DNA of 64,000 nt, from the NCBI RefSeq assembly GCF_002288925.2, contig NW_022098037.1, positions 4,252,227 through 4,316,226 of the forward strand. The letters are read 5' to 3'. This stretch comes from Delphinapterus leucas. Lineage: Eukaryota; Chordata; Mammalia; Artiodactyla; Monodontidae. A program made the position numbers and the translations under genes. Position 1 is the stretch's first letter. Every line of letters starts with the position of its first letter. Positions 36,601 to 49,052 of this stretch are shown in pieces. Below the pieces are notes generated by a model. That model ran no database searches, was not told the DNA's origin, and worked only from the letters and a program-made list of their open reading frames with translations.

Positions 36601-38089
36601 ATCTTTGGGGGACACCAAAGGAGTCATTTATTTCTGCATTCATTAAAAATAGGTTTATGCTTTGCCTTCTTGGTCTATTCCCACTTGGGCTGCAAGTAAG
36701 CATCACATATGAAAGCAAATGGAGAGTCAGGCATGGTGGGCCCCAGACTTAGATGCTGCCACATATGCCTAGATTCTCCCTATTCCTCCCATTCTTCCCT
36801 CAGGACAGGAGAAAAGGAAGCAGCAGGGCTCTAATGAAAGCAGGGAGTCACCACTGCAGTGCTGAGACTGCACAGCTCCCAACTTCACAGAAAGGCTTGC
36901 AACATAATTTCAAGCTTAAAGGCACCAGTAGTCCCTCCATGTTGCTATTTTTCACAAATTACCAGAGAATAACCTTCCAGTGTCTAAAAGAAGTGTCATT
37001 TTTATTCATTGTCATTTATTTCTTAATAAGTTAGATAATACAAGTTTTAAGAATATATACATTTTTTCCTCATGGGGTTCTATTTCTCTTTCCCTCTCTA
37101 TTTTCTTCTATGCAAAATGGCTGTATTTACTTTTGAACATACATACTAACTCCAAGTGTTTTTTGTGTATTTGACTTTAGGAAACCCAAGTGGCTTCTCC
37201 CAAGCCCTCTGTCTCTCATTTCTATTTTGTTCCCTATAGGCTATTTTTACCTTGTTCTTGTGCACCACCAACCCAAAGAAGGACACATTGCCTTAGGGAC
37301 ACAAACACAAATGTGGAAGGGGTATTGTTAGTTTTATTCTGAGATCTCGCAATCCCTTTGTGAAATCCTAGATGTCTAATGGTGTCAGAAGGAAATTTCC
37401 TTCTGTAAGAGGGCTTTGAGGACTTTTGTAAAGGAATTCAGAATCAAGGCTGGTTCCTTTTGTTTCTTAATTCACTAAATAGCCTCAACCACATGAGGAA
37501 ATTATCCCCGCACTGCCAACTGAAACAGTATTTTGAAACGGATTATCAAATAATAGTGCAGACTAATTTCCATAGTTCAATGAGTAGGAAGGCAAAGTAC
37601 ATTATTTGCTAATGCAAATGCTGAGTCTGTTCCAAAAAATTTAATATTCAAAGTCCAGATGGGATAAAGAGACAAAAAAAGTGGTTGCTTAACAATTTTC
37701 CAAACCAAAGTGACCTGTAACACACAAAATACAGTTCCATTATGTGCAACTGACACATTCTTTGTTAAGAATAATGAACTACAGCAGAATGGCATAATGT
37801 AGAACTTCCCATGTGAACTTTCTACATAAGAATGGAAAGAGGACATTTCTTAAACAGTCCTGTCTACCGCTTGCCTTGAGGAGGGCTTAATGGCTATTAT
37901 TATTCATAGTGACAATATGAAGCTAATTGGTTTACAAGGAAGCAGCAGCAAATACTGATGGTGAGATTGGGGTATATAAAGGGAGAAATAAAAATCTATA
38001 TTCAGGCTACATAAAAATGATGCTTAAAACATAACTTAATCCTGATATTTTATTCATAAATGACAAATTTGTTCACTATAGTGAACATT
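33696..38089. other. Repeat-poor unannotated stretch
   Basis: Over 4 kb show few recognisable repeats. A pyrimidine-rich block (about 34,555-34,665) and a short old-repeat piece ('catttaccacatgtcagagt', 34,670-34,780) are the exceptions. No exon with both splice sites and a believable frame is seen. It may contain conserved non-coding elements, which cannot be judged from one genome. Confidence 0.4.
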
Positions 38090-39115
38090 CCCTAGGTGTC
38101 TCATCAAATGCCATCTCTCAGCTGGTGACTCGCAAATTTTTACACCCAGTTCTGACTTCTCTCCTAAGCACTAGACTCAAATATCCAAATGCCTACTTGG
38201 CATCTGTACTAGTACAGCTAGTAGACATCTCAAATTTAGTATGTCCCAGACCAAACCCCTGATTTTTCCCTCTGCCCTTCTTCCCTTTCTCTATTGTCAG
38301 CACCACAGTTCACTCAGTTGCTTAAGCTCACAAACTAGGAATCAGCCTTGATTCCTTTCTTTCTCCTAATAATCTCTTTAAAATGTAACTTAAATACAAG
38401 TATATTTCACCAGCTCACCAGACACCACTTCATCCAGGCCACCATAATCTCTCCAATAAATTAGTCCCCTTTATTCTACTCTTGTCCCTCTCGTGTCCAT
38501 TTTCATACAGGTAACCAGTGATCTTTGAAAATGTAAATCAGATGATGTCACTTCCTTGCTTAAGTTCCTCCAATGGCTTCCCTTACCCTTACTTAGAGTA
38601 AAACTAAAACTCTTTACCCTAATCCACAAGCATTATCTGACCCATGCTTCTTTATTAGACCTCATCTCTTATCACTCTATCCCTTACTTTAATCCCAAGC
38701 TTTCTTGTGTTTCTTTGAAAAACTTAATTCCGTTCTTGTCTCAAGGTATTCAAACTTGCCATTGCTCCTCTCTGTGTTTGCTGCTCCTCAAGACTTTGGA
38801 TGGTTTGCTCTTATTTCAGGACTTATTTCAGTGACTGTGCCCTCCTCAGAGATGGCTTCCCTTGACTATCCCTACACAGCCATCTCCTAAACTCCAGGGC
38901 TCCAAAGCTCTCTCTAAAGTATGTATCCCAACCTAAATCTATATTACATATTTAATATTTTTTTCTCATTTTATTTCTTCCCCCCAAGAATGTAAGCTCT
39001 ATGAGGTTAGGACTTACTGTCTTGTTTACTGCTGCATCCCCATTGCATAGAACAGTGCCTATCATATAATAGACACTCAATAAATATTTGTTGAATAAAT
39101 TAATGATTGAATAAT
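38090..39115 (+). repeat. LINE L2, 3' part
   Basis: 'ccctaggtgtctcatcaaat', 'gccatctctcagctggtgac', then the L2 3' end 'cagtgcctatcatataatag' with 'cactcaataaatatttgttg'. The frame at 38,556-38,834 lies in the L2 body. Confidence 0.85.
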
Positions 39116-39500
39116 TTCTCTTCTTAAGAAGTTTCTATGACTTTACATTACCTAAAGAACTAAAGGTTCAATTTCTTAGTCTTCCGTAGTCCATGTCTTC
39201 CTTAGCTAAAGTCCCTCAGTATCTTATGTCATGCTCCCTTTCCAGGCATAACTTCTTCCTGGGCATTAGTCACCCTGCACTACCAGGTCTCAATACTTTG
39301 TGGGCTCTAGGGATGCCTTCTTTGCTTCAATGCCCACTCTCCTATTCTGTGTGACAAATTACAGCCCATAAATCATCCCCAGCTCTTATGTCAACTCCTT
39401 CTCAGACTCCTTGCACTAAATTAATTCCTCCCATCAAAATTTGTTATTATATTTATTATAATAAATACCACATCCCCAGGGCATTTGTTGAAACAATCAG
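39116..39500. other. Short unannotated stretch before the old L1
   Basis: This could be more decayed L2. No gene is seen. The left edge of the following L1 is uncertain by a few hundred bases. Confidence 0.35.
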
Positions 39501-40199
39501 CAGAAATTGTTTAACATCACAGCTGCCAGAAGCAGTGATGCTAGTTAGGGCTAAATAGAGGATGACCAAAAACTTTATAGGAAAAACTGGAGAACAAAAT
39601 GTCCATAGGAAGGTTTGAAATGCTCCAACATATTCCTGGTAATCTAGAAGGCCATGCATATGTACAGGGCTGTGTATATACTCAGGAAAGACCTGGGAAG
39701 GACCTAATCTCTCACCTCTGGCTGACCTTGAGGCTATGTGCAAGCAAGATATTAAGGGTAAGGCAGAGTTGTAAATTGCCTGCTAAAACATTAAAGGCAT
39801 GCTCCAATACACACCCATAGCCCCTTGGCAATGGCTAAGGTCCAAAGCATTTAAGGAAATATCTGTCATTAGCTGACCACTCAGGTAACAGAGCATAGAT
39901 ATCTGTTGCTCTGACAGAGAATATACAGTTACATAATTTGTCCCGGAAAAACACTAAATAAGCAGCATCAACAAACAGCATCACAACAAACCCTAAGGAG
40001 TAATCTGACTTTCAGAGTGCTACATTATATTATTGAAAATATGTAGTTCAACAAAAACTTAAGAGACATGCAGATAAAGAGAAACACATGGCTCATACAC
40101 AGAAAAAAAAAGCAGTCAATAGAAACTGTCCCTGGATCTTGGACTTAATAGACAAGATTTTTAAACTACCCATTGCAGATATATTTAAAATAACTAAAG

Positions 40200-40920
40200 G
40201 AAACCAGGTCTAAAGAAGTAAAGGAAAATATGAAAATAATATATAACCAAATATAGAATGTCAATAAAGAGATAGAAACTATTAAAAATAGTAATTTTGG
40301 AGTTAAGCAGTATAATAACTGAAATGAAAATATCACTGAGGGAAGGCTTTACAGAAGAAAGAATAAGCAAATTTGAATATAAGTCAATTGAGATTAATAA
40401 ATTTGAGAAACAGAGGAGAAAAGAATGAAGGAAAACAAACAGAATGTCAGAGACCTGTGGAATGCTATCAAGTGTACCAACATATATACAATGAGAGTCC
40501 AAGAAGAGAGAAGAAAGAGAAAGGGGCATGAAGAAATAATGGCTAGAAACTTCCCAATTTTGATGAAAAAAATTATCAGCAGATCCAAGAAGCTCAATAA
40601 AAGCAAGTAGTACAAAGTCAAAGAGATCCACACCTTGACACACCACAGTCACACTGTCCAAAGACAAAGACAAAAAGAGAATATTGAAAATAGCAAGAGA
40701 TAAGTGACTCATCAAGTTCAAGGGCTCCTCAAGAAGATTAGCAGCTTCTTCTCATCAAAAGCTAGTGTCTAGAAGGCAATGGAATGAGATATTCAAAATG
40801 CTGAAAAAAAGACTACCGACCAAAAATTTTATATCCAGCAAAACTATCCTTCAAAGACAAAGGATAAATTAAGACATTCTCTTATAAACTGAGAGAATTC
40901 ATCATTGGGAGACCTGTCCT
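40200..40920 (+). pseudogene. Decayed L1 ORF1
   Basis: The frame at 40,425-40,610 reads NVRDLWNAIKCTNIYTMRVQ followed by an E/R/K-rich stretch and ARNFPILMKKI, matching the RNA-recognition region of ORF1p seen in the 13.9-kb L1 (RDLWDNIKRTNIRIIGVPEE). Upstream, the coiled-coil part is recognisable only in pieces, and downstream the C-terminal domain ('ccagcaaaactatccttcaa' region near 40,835) is out of frame. It is not functional. Confidence 0.75.
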
Positions 40921-43115
40921 ACAATAAACAGTAAAGGGTAACCTTTGGGGTGAAATGAAAAGACACTAGACAGTAACTCAAATCCACATGAAGAAATAAA
41001 GAGCACCAGTAAAGATAACCAAATTTATAAAAATAAAAGACAGTTTAAATGTATTTTTTGCTTGTAACTATTTTCTTCTTCAGTCTAATTTAAAAGACAG
41101 CTGCATAAAGCAATAATTTTACAACTGTGTTGATGGATTTATAATTATGAAGTTTAATTTGTATGACAATAACAACACAAAGGAGGAGAGGAGGAATGAA
41201 GCTATACTGGTGCAAAGTTTTATATATAACTGAATATAAATTGGTATTAATCCAAACTAGATTGTTTTCAGTTAAGACGTTAATTGCAATCCCTAGGGAA
41301 AACCCTAAAAACACAAATTTAAAAATACAGTAAAAGAGCAACAAGGAAATTAATATGGTATACTAGAAAATATCTATTTAACATAAAAGAATGCAGTAGT
41401 CAAAGAATAGAGGAATAAAAAGACATGAGAAAAATAAATACAGAAAACAAAGAGCAAAATGACAGATACAAATCCAACCTCACCACTAATTATAGTAAAT
41501 ATGAATGGACTTAACACTCCAAACAGAAGGCAGAGAGTGGCAGAGTAGATTTATAAAACATTATCTAACTATATGCTGCCTATGGGAGACACACCTTAGA
41601 TTAAAACATACAAATAGGTTGAAAGTAAAAGGATGGAAAAAGATATACCATGTAAACAGTAACCAAAAGAGACCTGGAATAGCTATACTTTCATGAGACA
41701 AAATAGACTTTTGGACAAAAATTGTTACCAGAGACAAAGGAGGGAATTTTATAATGATAAACGGGTCAATCCATGAGGAAGACATAATAATTATAAATAT
41801 GGAGGTACTTAACAACAGAGCCCTAAAATTCATGAAGCAAAAAATGATAGAATTGAATAATAATAATATCAATAGTTGGAAACATCAGTACCCTGTTTTC
41901 AACAATGAAAAGGACAAGAAGGCAAAATCAACAAGGAAACAGAAGATTTGAACAACACTACAAACCAAACATAACAACATCTATAGAACACTTTACCCAA
42001 CAATAGTAGAATAAAAAGTCTTCCCAAGTGTATATGGAATGTTTATCCAGGATAGATCATACGTTAGGTCATAAAACAAGCCTTAATAAATTTAAAAGGA
42101 TTTAAATCCAGCAAAGTATATTCTCTGACCATGGGGACTAAAATTAGAAATCAGTAACAGAAGAATTTTTAGAAAACTTGAAAGTACAAATACATTAAAT
42201 AGTACACTCCTAAATAACCAATGGGTCAAAGGATAAAAGCACAAGGGAAATTAGATAATACTATGAGATAATGAAAATGAAGATCTATCATGCTGAAGCT
42301 TATGGGATATAGTTAAAACAGTTATTAGAGGAAAATTCATAGCTATAATGCCTATATCAAAAAAGAAAGATATCATATTAATAACCTAAATTTCCACCTA
42401 AAGATACTAGAAAGAGAAAAGCAAACTAAACCCAAAGCAAGAAGAAGAATGGAAATAATAAGTATTAGAGTAGAAATAAATAATATAGAGAAGGGTAAAA
42501 CAATAGAGAAAATTTGAAAAATCTAAAGTTCATTCTTGGAAAAGATCCAGAAAACTGACAAATACTTATGTAGACTGACCAAGAAAAAAAGAGAGAATAC
42601 TGAAGTTACTAAATTCGGAATGAAAGAGGGAACGGAAATAAAAACTATCATGAGCAAATTCTGTGAACAACTGTATGCCAACAGATTAGATAATCTAGAT
42701 GAAATAGAAAAAAGAAGGCACAATGATTGAAATGGACTAAGAAAAAATAGAAAATTTGAGTATAATAAGAATAGAGATTAGATTAGTAATAAAAAAAAAC
42801 CTCCCACAAGGAAAAGTCCAGGCCAAAATGACTTCACTGGTGAATTTTACCAAATGCTTATAAAAGAATTAACACCAAACTTCAGATGCTCTTCCAAAAA
42901 AATAGAAGAGGAGGGAATACTTCCAAACTATTTCTGTGAGGCCAATATTTCCCTGACACCAAGATGAGACAAAGACACCACAAGAAAATATCTCTTAAGA
43001 ATATATATGAAAAAACTCTTGAGAAAACATTAGCAAACCAAATCTTGCAACATAATAAGAGAATTATACACCATGAACAAGTGGAACACATCCTGGGAAT
43101 GCAAGATTATTCAAC

Positions 43116-43308
43116 ATACAAACTTCAATCAATGTAACATTTATATTATATTATATTATATTGTGTTATGTTATATTATATTAATAGAATAAGGGACAAA
43201 AAATGACATGATTGCTCAGTATACAAACTTCAATCAATGTAATATTACTATATAACATTAATTATATATTATATTAATATTAGATTAGAGGGCAAAAATG
43301 ACATGATT
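43116..43308. repeat. Imperfect tandem duplication within old L1 ORF2
   Basis: The block from atacaaacttcaatcaatgt (43,116) to aaatgacatgatt (about 43,213) occurs again from 43,221 to 43,308. Each copy holds its own AT-rich tatat stretch, so an ATTAT-type microsatellite lies in the middle of both. Confidence 0.8.
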
Positions 43309-43360
43309 ATCTTAATAGATGCAGAAAAAGCATTTCACACAGTCCAACATTCCTTCTTGA

Positions 43361-43374
43361 AAAAATCACTTGAT
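43361..43374. repeat. Left TSD of the 5.8S-L1 chimera
   Basis: aaaaatcacttgat is identical to 44,782-44,795. It bounds the chimera on both sides, so the rRNA part and the L1 part arrived together. Confidence 0.92.
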
Positions 43375-43415
43375 TAGCTGCGAGAATTAATGTGAATTGC
43401 AGGACACATTGATCA
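43375..43415 (+). pseudogene. 5.8S rRNA fragment (41 nt) fused to L1
   Basis: The run tagctgcgagaattaatgtg, continuing to acacattgatca, matches mammalian 5.8S rRNA at about nucleotides 51-91, to my recollection without mismatch over 41 nt. The match stops exactly at the left TSD on one side and at the L1 sequence on the other. It is in the sense direction relative to the L1. It has no upstream or downstream rRNA, so it is a processed fragment and not a working rRNA gene. Confidence 0.93.
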
Positions 43416-43431
43416 AGGTCCATATAAAAGT

Positions 43432-44415
43432 ATGAGATTAGATCACTCCCTAACACCATACACAAAAATAAGCTCAAAATGGATTAAAGACCTAAATGTA
43501 AGGCCAGAAACTATCAAACTCTTAGAGGAAAACATAGGCAGAACACTCTATGACATAAATCACAGCAAGATCCTTTTTGACTCACCTCCTAGAGAAATGG
43601 AAATAAAAACAAAAATAAACAAATGGGACCTAATGAAACTTCAAAGCTTTTGCACAGCAAAGGAAACCATAAACAAGACCAAAAGACAACCCTCAGAATG
43701 GGAGAAAATATTTGCAAATGAAGCAACTGACAAAGGATTGATCTCCAAAATTTCTAAGCAGCTCATGCAGCTCAATAACAAAAAAACAAACAACCCAATC
43801 CAAAAATGGGCAGAAGACCTAAATAGACATTTCTCCAAAGAAGTTATACAGACTGTCAACAAACTCATGAAAGAATGCTCAACATCGCTAATCATTAGAG
43901 AAATGCAAATCAAAACTACAATGAGATATCATCTCACACCAGTCAGAATGGCCATCATCAAAAAATCTAGAAACAATAAATGCTGGAGAGGATGTGGAGG
44001 AAAGGGAACACTCTTGCACTGCTCGTGGGAATGTGAATTGGTACAGCCACTATGGAGAACAGTATGGAGGTTCCTTAAAAAACTACAAATAGAACTACCA
44101 TATGACCCAGCAATCCCACTACTGGGCATATACCCTGAGAAAACCATAATTCAAAAAGAGTCATGTACCAAAATGTTCATTGCAGCTCTATTTACAATAG
44201 CCCGGAGATGGAAACAACCTAAGTGTCCATCATCGGATGAATGGATAAAGAAGATGTGGCACATATATACAATGGAATATTACTCAGCCATAAAAAGAAA
44301 CAAAATTGAGCTATTTGTAATGAGGTGGATAGACCTAGAGTCTGTCATACAGAGTGAAGTAAGTCAGAAAGGGAAAGACAAATACTGTATGCTAACACAT
44401 ATATATGGAATTTAA
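43432..44415 (+). pseudogene. L1 ORF2 C-terminal part, open for 327 codons
   Basis: This frame starts at an internal methionine of ORF2 ([19 protein letters not shown]) and runs uninterrupted to the natural ORF2 stop (THIYGI). It holds the C-terminal RNA-binding segment with the cysteine motif [18 protein letters not shown]. It lacks the endonuclease and reverse transcriptase because the copy is 5'-truncated. The frame is open because the insertion is young, not because it is selected. Its own promoter is absent. Confidence 0.9.
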
Positions 44416-44781
44416 GAAAAAAAAGTCATGAAGAACCTAGGGGTAAGACAGGAATAAAGACACAGACCTACTAGAGAATGGACTTGAGGATATGGGGAGG
44501 GGGAAGGGTAAGCTGTGACAAAGCGAGAGAGAGGCATGGACATATATACACTACCAAACGTAAGGTAGATAGCTAGTGGGAAGCAGCCGCATAGCACAGG
44601 GAGATCAGCTTGGTGCTTTGTGACTGCCTGGAGGGGTGGGATAGGGAGGGTGGGAGGGAGGGAGACGCAAGAGGGAAGACATATGGGAACATATGTATAT
44701 GTATAACTGATTCACTTTGTTATAAAGCAGAAACTAACACACCATTGTAAAGCAATTATACTCCAATAAAGATGTAAAAAA

Positions 44782-44795
44782 AAAAATCACTTGAT
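44782..44795. repeat. Right TSD of the 5.8S-L1 chimera
   Basis: Exact partner of 43,361-43,374, directly after the A-tail. Old L1 sequence resumes afterwards. Confidence 0.92.
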
Positions 44796-44849
44796 GCTAG
44801 ATAAAGGCCAGCCATATACCAAAATTGCACAGTTAAAAATCATACTTAG

Positions 44850-45058
44850 GGGCTTCCCTGGTGGCGCAGTGGTTGACAGTCCGCCTGCCGATGCAGGGGA
44901 CACCGGTTCCTGCCCCGGTCTGGGAAGATCCCGCAGGCCGCGGAGCGGCTGGGCCTGTGAGCCACAGCTGCTGAGACTGCGTGTCCGGAGCCTGTGCTCC
45001 GCAACAGGAGAGGCCACAACAGTGAGAGGCCCGCGTACCACAAAAAAAAAAAAATAAT
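44850..45058 (+). mobile_element. CHR-type tRNA-derived SINE, cetacean form
   Basis: It starts gggcttccctggtggcgcag and ends in an A-rich tail. An exact 12-bp TSD, aatcatacttag, lies at 44,838-44,849 and 45,059-45,070. It sits inside the old L1, some 55 bp beyond the end of the chimera. Confidence 0.95.
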
Positions 45059-47219
45059 AATCATACTTAGTGGTGAAAGTCTGCATGCTGTCCCCCTAAA
45101 ATCAAGAACAAGACAAGGATGTCTGCTTTTGTCATTTCTACTCAATATTATACTGCAAGTTCTAGTCAGGATAATTAGGCAAGAAAAAAAAAAGATGCAT
45201 CCAGATTGAAAAGAAAGAAATAAAATGATCTCTTTGCATGTTATATGATTGACTATATAGAAAATTCTAAGGAATACACACACACAAACACACGTACACA
45301 AACTACTAGAACTAATCAACAAGTTCAGCAAAGTTGCCTGATATAAGGGAATACAGTGTATTTCTATATATCATCAATGATCAATTTGGAAATTAAATTG
45401 AGGCAATTCTTTGTACAATAGTGCCAAGAAGAAGAAAATACTGAGGAATAAAGTTTTAAAAAGAGATGAAAGAATTGTATACTGAAAACTGCAAAACATC
45501 ATTGAAACAAATAAAAGAAGACCTAAATAAATGGGAAGACAACTCATGTTCATTCATCAGAAGACTTAATATTGTTAAGATGGCAATACTCCTCAAATTG
45601 ATCAGCAGATTCAGTGCAATCCGTATCAAAATCTCAGCTGCCTTTATCTGTAGAAATTGACTAGCTGATCCTAAAATTCACATCGAAATGCAAAGGACTG
45701 AGGAAAGTTAAAAAAAAAAACCCTCAAAACTTTTGAATATGAAGAACAAAGTTGGAGAATTCACACTTCCTGATTTCAAAATTTACTATAAACCTACGGT
45801 AATTAAGATAGTGTGGTACTGGCATAAGGATAGAAATATAGATCAACAGACTAGAATAGAGAGCCCAGAAATAAACTCTTACATGGTCAACTGATTTTTG
45901 AAAAGGGTGTCAAGACAATCCAATGGAGGGGAAATGACGTTCTTCAACAAATGGTTCTGGGATAACTGGATATCCACATTCAAAAGAATAGAGATTAGAT
46001 TAATAATAAAACATTCAAAATGAATGAGCTAACAATGGAAATGAAATTTAACCTACATTTCCAGTAACATAAATGAAAGAGCTAACACCATAAAACTCTT
46101 AAAGAAAACACAAGAATAAATCCTCATGACACTGAATTTGGCAATGGGTTCTTGGATATGACAAAAGCACAAGTGACAAAAGAAAAAAATAAATAAATTA
46201 GACTTCATGAAAATGAAAAGCTTACATGCTTCAAAGGGCATCATCAAGAAGATGAAAAGGCAATCCACAAAAATGTAGAAAATGTTTTCAAATCGTGTAT
46301 CTGATAAGAGACTTCTAGCTAGAATATATAATTAACGTTACAACTAAGTAACAAAAAAACAACCCAAGTAAAAAATGAGCAGAGGATCTGAATAGACGTT
46401 TCTTAAATGAAGACACACAAATGACTAATAAACACATGAAAAGATGCTCAACCTCATTAGTCATTAGGGATTTGATTTTCAAATCAAAAACACAATGAAA
46501 CAGTTCTTCACACCTACTAAGATGACTAAAATAAAAAAGACAGACAATAACAAGTGTTGACAAAGATGTGGGGAAATTTTAACCTTCATACATTACCGGT
46601 GGGATTGTAAAATGGTGTAGCCTCTTTGAAAAATAGTTTGGCAGTTCATCAAACAATTAAATTTAGATTTACCATATGACCCAGCAATTCCACTTCTAGG
46701 TATATACCCAAGAGAACTGAAAATATATGTCTATACAAAACTTTGTACATAAATATTTATAGCAGTAGTTTTCAAATAGCCAAAAAGTAGAAACAATCCA
46801 AATGTTCAAAAACTGATGAATAGATAAACTGTGTTATATGCATACAATGGAATAAAAATTTGCAAATAAAAGGGAATGAAGTACTTATATATACCACAAT
46901 TTGGATGAACCTTGAAAACATTATGCTAAATGAAAGAAACTGAGCAAAAAGATCACATGTTGTATGATTCCATTTATAAGAAATTTCCAATATATGGGAT
47001 GGAGAGAGAGAGGAACAGGGAGTGACTGTCAGTGGGTATGAGGTTCCTTTTTGGGACAGTGAAAATGTTCTAAAATTAGATAGTGGTGATGGTTGCACAA
47101 TTCTGTGAATACACTAAAAACCACTGAATTGTACCCTATAGAAGAGTGAATTTAATGGTATGTGAATTATATCTCAGTAAAGCTATTATAAAAAATGATG
47201 TTGTATAAATTTGGGCACT

Positions 47220-47300
47220 CATGTTTTTCATCGGGATATATAATATATATATATATATTATACATCGTGATCTATCTATCTATCTATATATTACACTAGT
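47220..47300. repeat. AT and ATCT microsatellite
   Basis: A tatata run at about 47,240-47,262 is followed by tcta units at about 47,273-47,290. Confidence 0.85.
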
Positions 47301-49052
47301 GGGACAATTCAGAAGTTACCTTGCTGGCAGAAAATGATGGTGACAGCAAATGACATTTGAGGAATGGCTTTTAAGGCACCAGGAGTAATAGCCTGAGGAT
47401 AATCAGAATTGTTAGGGTATTCTCCTACCCTGGGAAGTGAAATCAACCTGATTCTGTCCATCATGGACACTGGTGACTTGAGTTGTTGATGAATGCTCTG
47501 TAAAGTTTAACATCTCTTGCACTTCATAGAGCCCAATCAGCAATATCTTTCAAACTCAAGCTATTTTGAACATAATTAAAGTAGAACTTTAAAATTAGAG
47601 AAACTTGGGGGCTTCTGGTCACTGGCCAAAGGGGAAAAATAATTTTTTAGGGCCTGAAAATTTTATGTAGGGTTAAAAGAAAATGACTTCTTTAGATGAG
47701 AATAATGGAGAGGCAAAATAACCAAAGTTGAGGTTCTGGGTAAATACAAAGCAGCTATTTAATAGAGACTCCTTTCTCCTGTTTTCTATTAGGATTATAT
47801 TTGGGGATAATACACCTTCATCAAATAGTGGCTTTATACTGCATGGATAGGTTAACTCTAAAATCTGACATAGAATACCCTGTATTACAGTTTAAAATTT
47901 ATATTGATATCCTGTTACAGCCATGTCTTTTGCCTCTGGGGAAAAAAAGAACCCAAACTTCATCGTATTATGTTGTCAAATATTTCCTAGACACTTCTGT
48001 ATATGATAGGAAGGAAGCGCGGTTTTCTCAATCCTGCCCTTCATCACTGCATTGGCCCCCTCAAGTTTAACCTCTCTGTTTTATGATTGGTTTCTCAACA
48101 ATCTAAACCAAAATACTATTTCTTTAAGGAAAGCGTAAGAAGGCACTTTTCCCAGAAAGAAATTGGTGCCCCAGATTATACTTTCATAAAGCCTTCTGTT
48201 GATTACTGGGAAGGGACATACCTGTGCACCTGATCTTAACAAGCTCTAAATCTATATTGTGTTGTTCAGCGTCTGCCTGACAGAGCTCAGTCCAATAGTG
48301 GAACAACCACACCAACCTCATCCTGGCTTTCACTGGCTACAATCCTCTCCCACCTCTCTCTGCATTCTCCCCCTTGTCTTGTCCTTTTCCTACAGCCTCC
48401 AGACCCCAGCAGGGGACCACGGGGAATTGCAGATTGGCACTCTGTGCTCTTCCTGTTTTGTGTGCAGCGTCTCTTTGCATTTTCCCTACTCTGGTAGGCA
48501 GCACTCATCAATCAGTCCTGCAGCTCCACCACTGAGAATTCTTTATAAGGAGCAAGCTTTCTTTAGTCATAGCCACGTGTATAGGAAGAGAGATGTTTTC
48601 TCCCATGAGTTGTTTGATATGCAGTACAGTCATTCTTTCTGTTCTGAAAAGTTCACCCTGAATAGGATGGCGTAATTCCAGGATGCTCAGAACCATAATA
48701 CCTTTAGTTTTGTCTTTCCAAAACAAATTTTATGTCTGTGAAAGGGACCAAGATGGATGAGCAGCAAGCAGTGGAGACTAAAGGCTTATCTGTGTGGAAC
48801 TGTTGCTATAGAAAAGAACCATATAGTATTCCCTGTCCTGAACCTACTAAATCTTCCAAAGGGTTAGGAAAACAATATTTCATCTGTTTTTGGCTTTCTG
48901 ATAATACCAAAAAGCATATCAAATGGAATTAATCTCATAGTTTCTTTAGATAAGCATTTCCAAAATTAGTGGTTATTGAATATTTTTTCCTGGGTGATGT
49001 TAATATGTATTCCTGGAAACCAGAAAGGTTTCCATGGTCAAATACATTTTAT
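47301..49052. other. Unannotated stretch
   Basis: The longest frame is 48,259-48,675 (138 codons). It has no supported splice sites and no family resemblance. I see no confident repeat. Confidence 0.4.

Larger units (their letters stand above)
43375..44781 (+). mobile_element. 5.8S rRNA-L1 chimeric retroinsertion
   Basis: One insertion with an exact 14-bp TSD contains 41 nt of 5.8S rRNA followed directly by the last 1,366 bp of an L1 (from 43,416, equivalent to 19,628 in the full-length copy), with AATAAA at 44,765-44,770 and an A-tail. The known explanation for such two-part copies is that the L1 reverse transcriptase jumped from L1 RNA to a nearby small nuclear RNA while copying. The L1 part is close to the 13.9-kb copy: the shared C-terminal 327 residues differ at about 19 positions. 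Confidence 0.93.
41480..46950 (+). pseudogene. Decayed L1 ORF2, split by younger insertions
   Basis: Endonuclease remnants appear at 41,490-41,700 (a VNMNGLNTP-like start, WETHLRLKH, LKVKGWKKIYHVN). A reverse-transcriptase region follows from about 42,780 (a PGQNDFTGEF-like reading in 'agtccaggccaaaatgactt') to 45,660. C-terminal pieces lie at 45,466-45,660 and 46,300-46,930 ('tatgacccagcaattccact'). The 5.8S-L1 chimera and a SINE lie inside the reverse-transcriptase part. Many stops in all frames; no domain is intact. Confidence 0.75.
39500..47190 (+). mobile_element. Old, nearly full-length L1, interrupted by two younger insertions
   Basis: The order is leader, ORF1 remnant (about 40,200-40,900), ORF2 remnant (about 41,480-46,950) and a 3' end near 47,190. 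Removing the younger insertions at 43,375-44,781 and 44,850-45,058 leaves about 6 kb of L1. Stops and shifts are spread through both ORFs, so it is much older than the 13.9-kb copy. The left boundary is approximate and no TSD was found. Confidence 0.85.

Noticed and set aside
40194..40721. 175-codon hydrophobic minus-strand frame
   Set aside because: Antisense of the decayed ORF1 of the old L1, the same artefact as at 15.6 kb.
43375..43415. Twin-priming inversion as the explanation for the non-L1 5' segment
   Set aside because: The segment is not inverted L1 sequence. It matches 5.8S rRNA in the sense direction.
48259..48675. 138-codon frame as a possible exon
   Set aside because: No splice context, no domain, and low-complexity S/P/H/L content.
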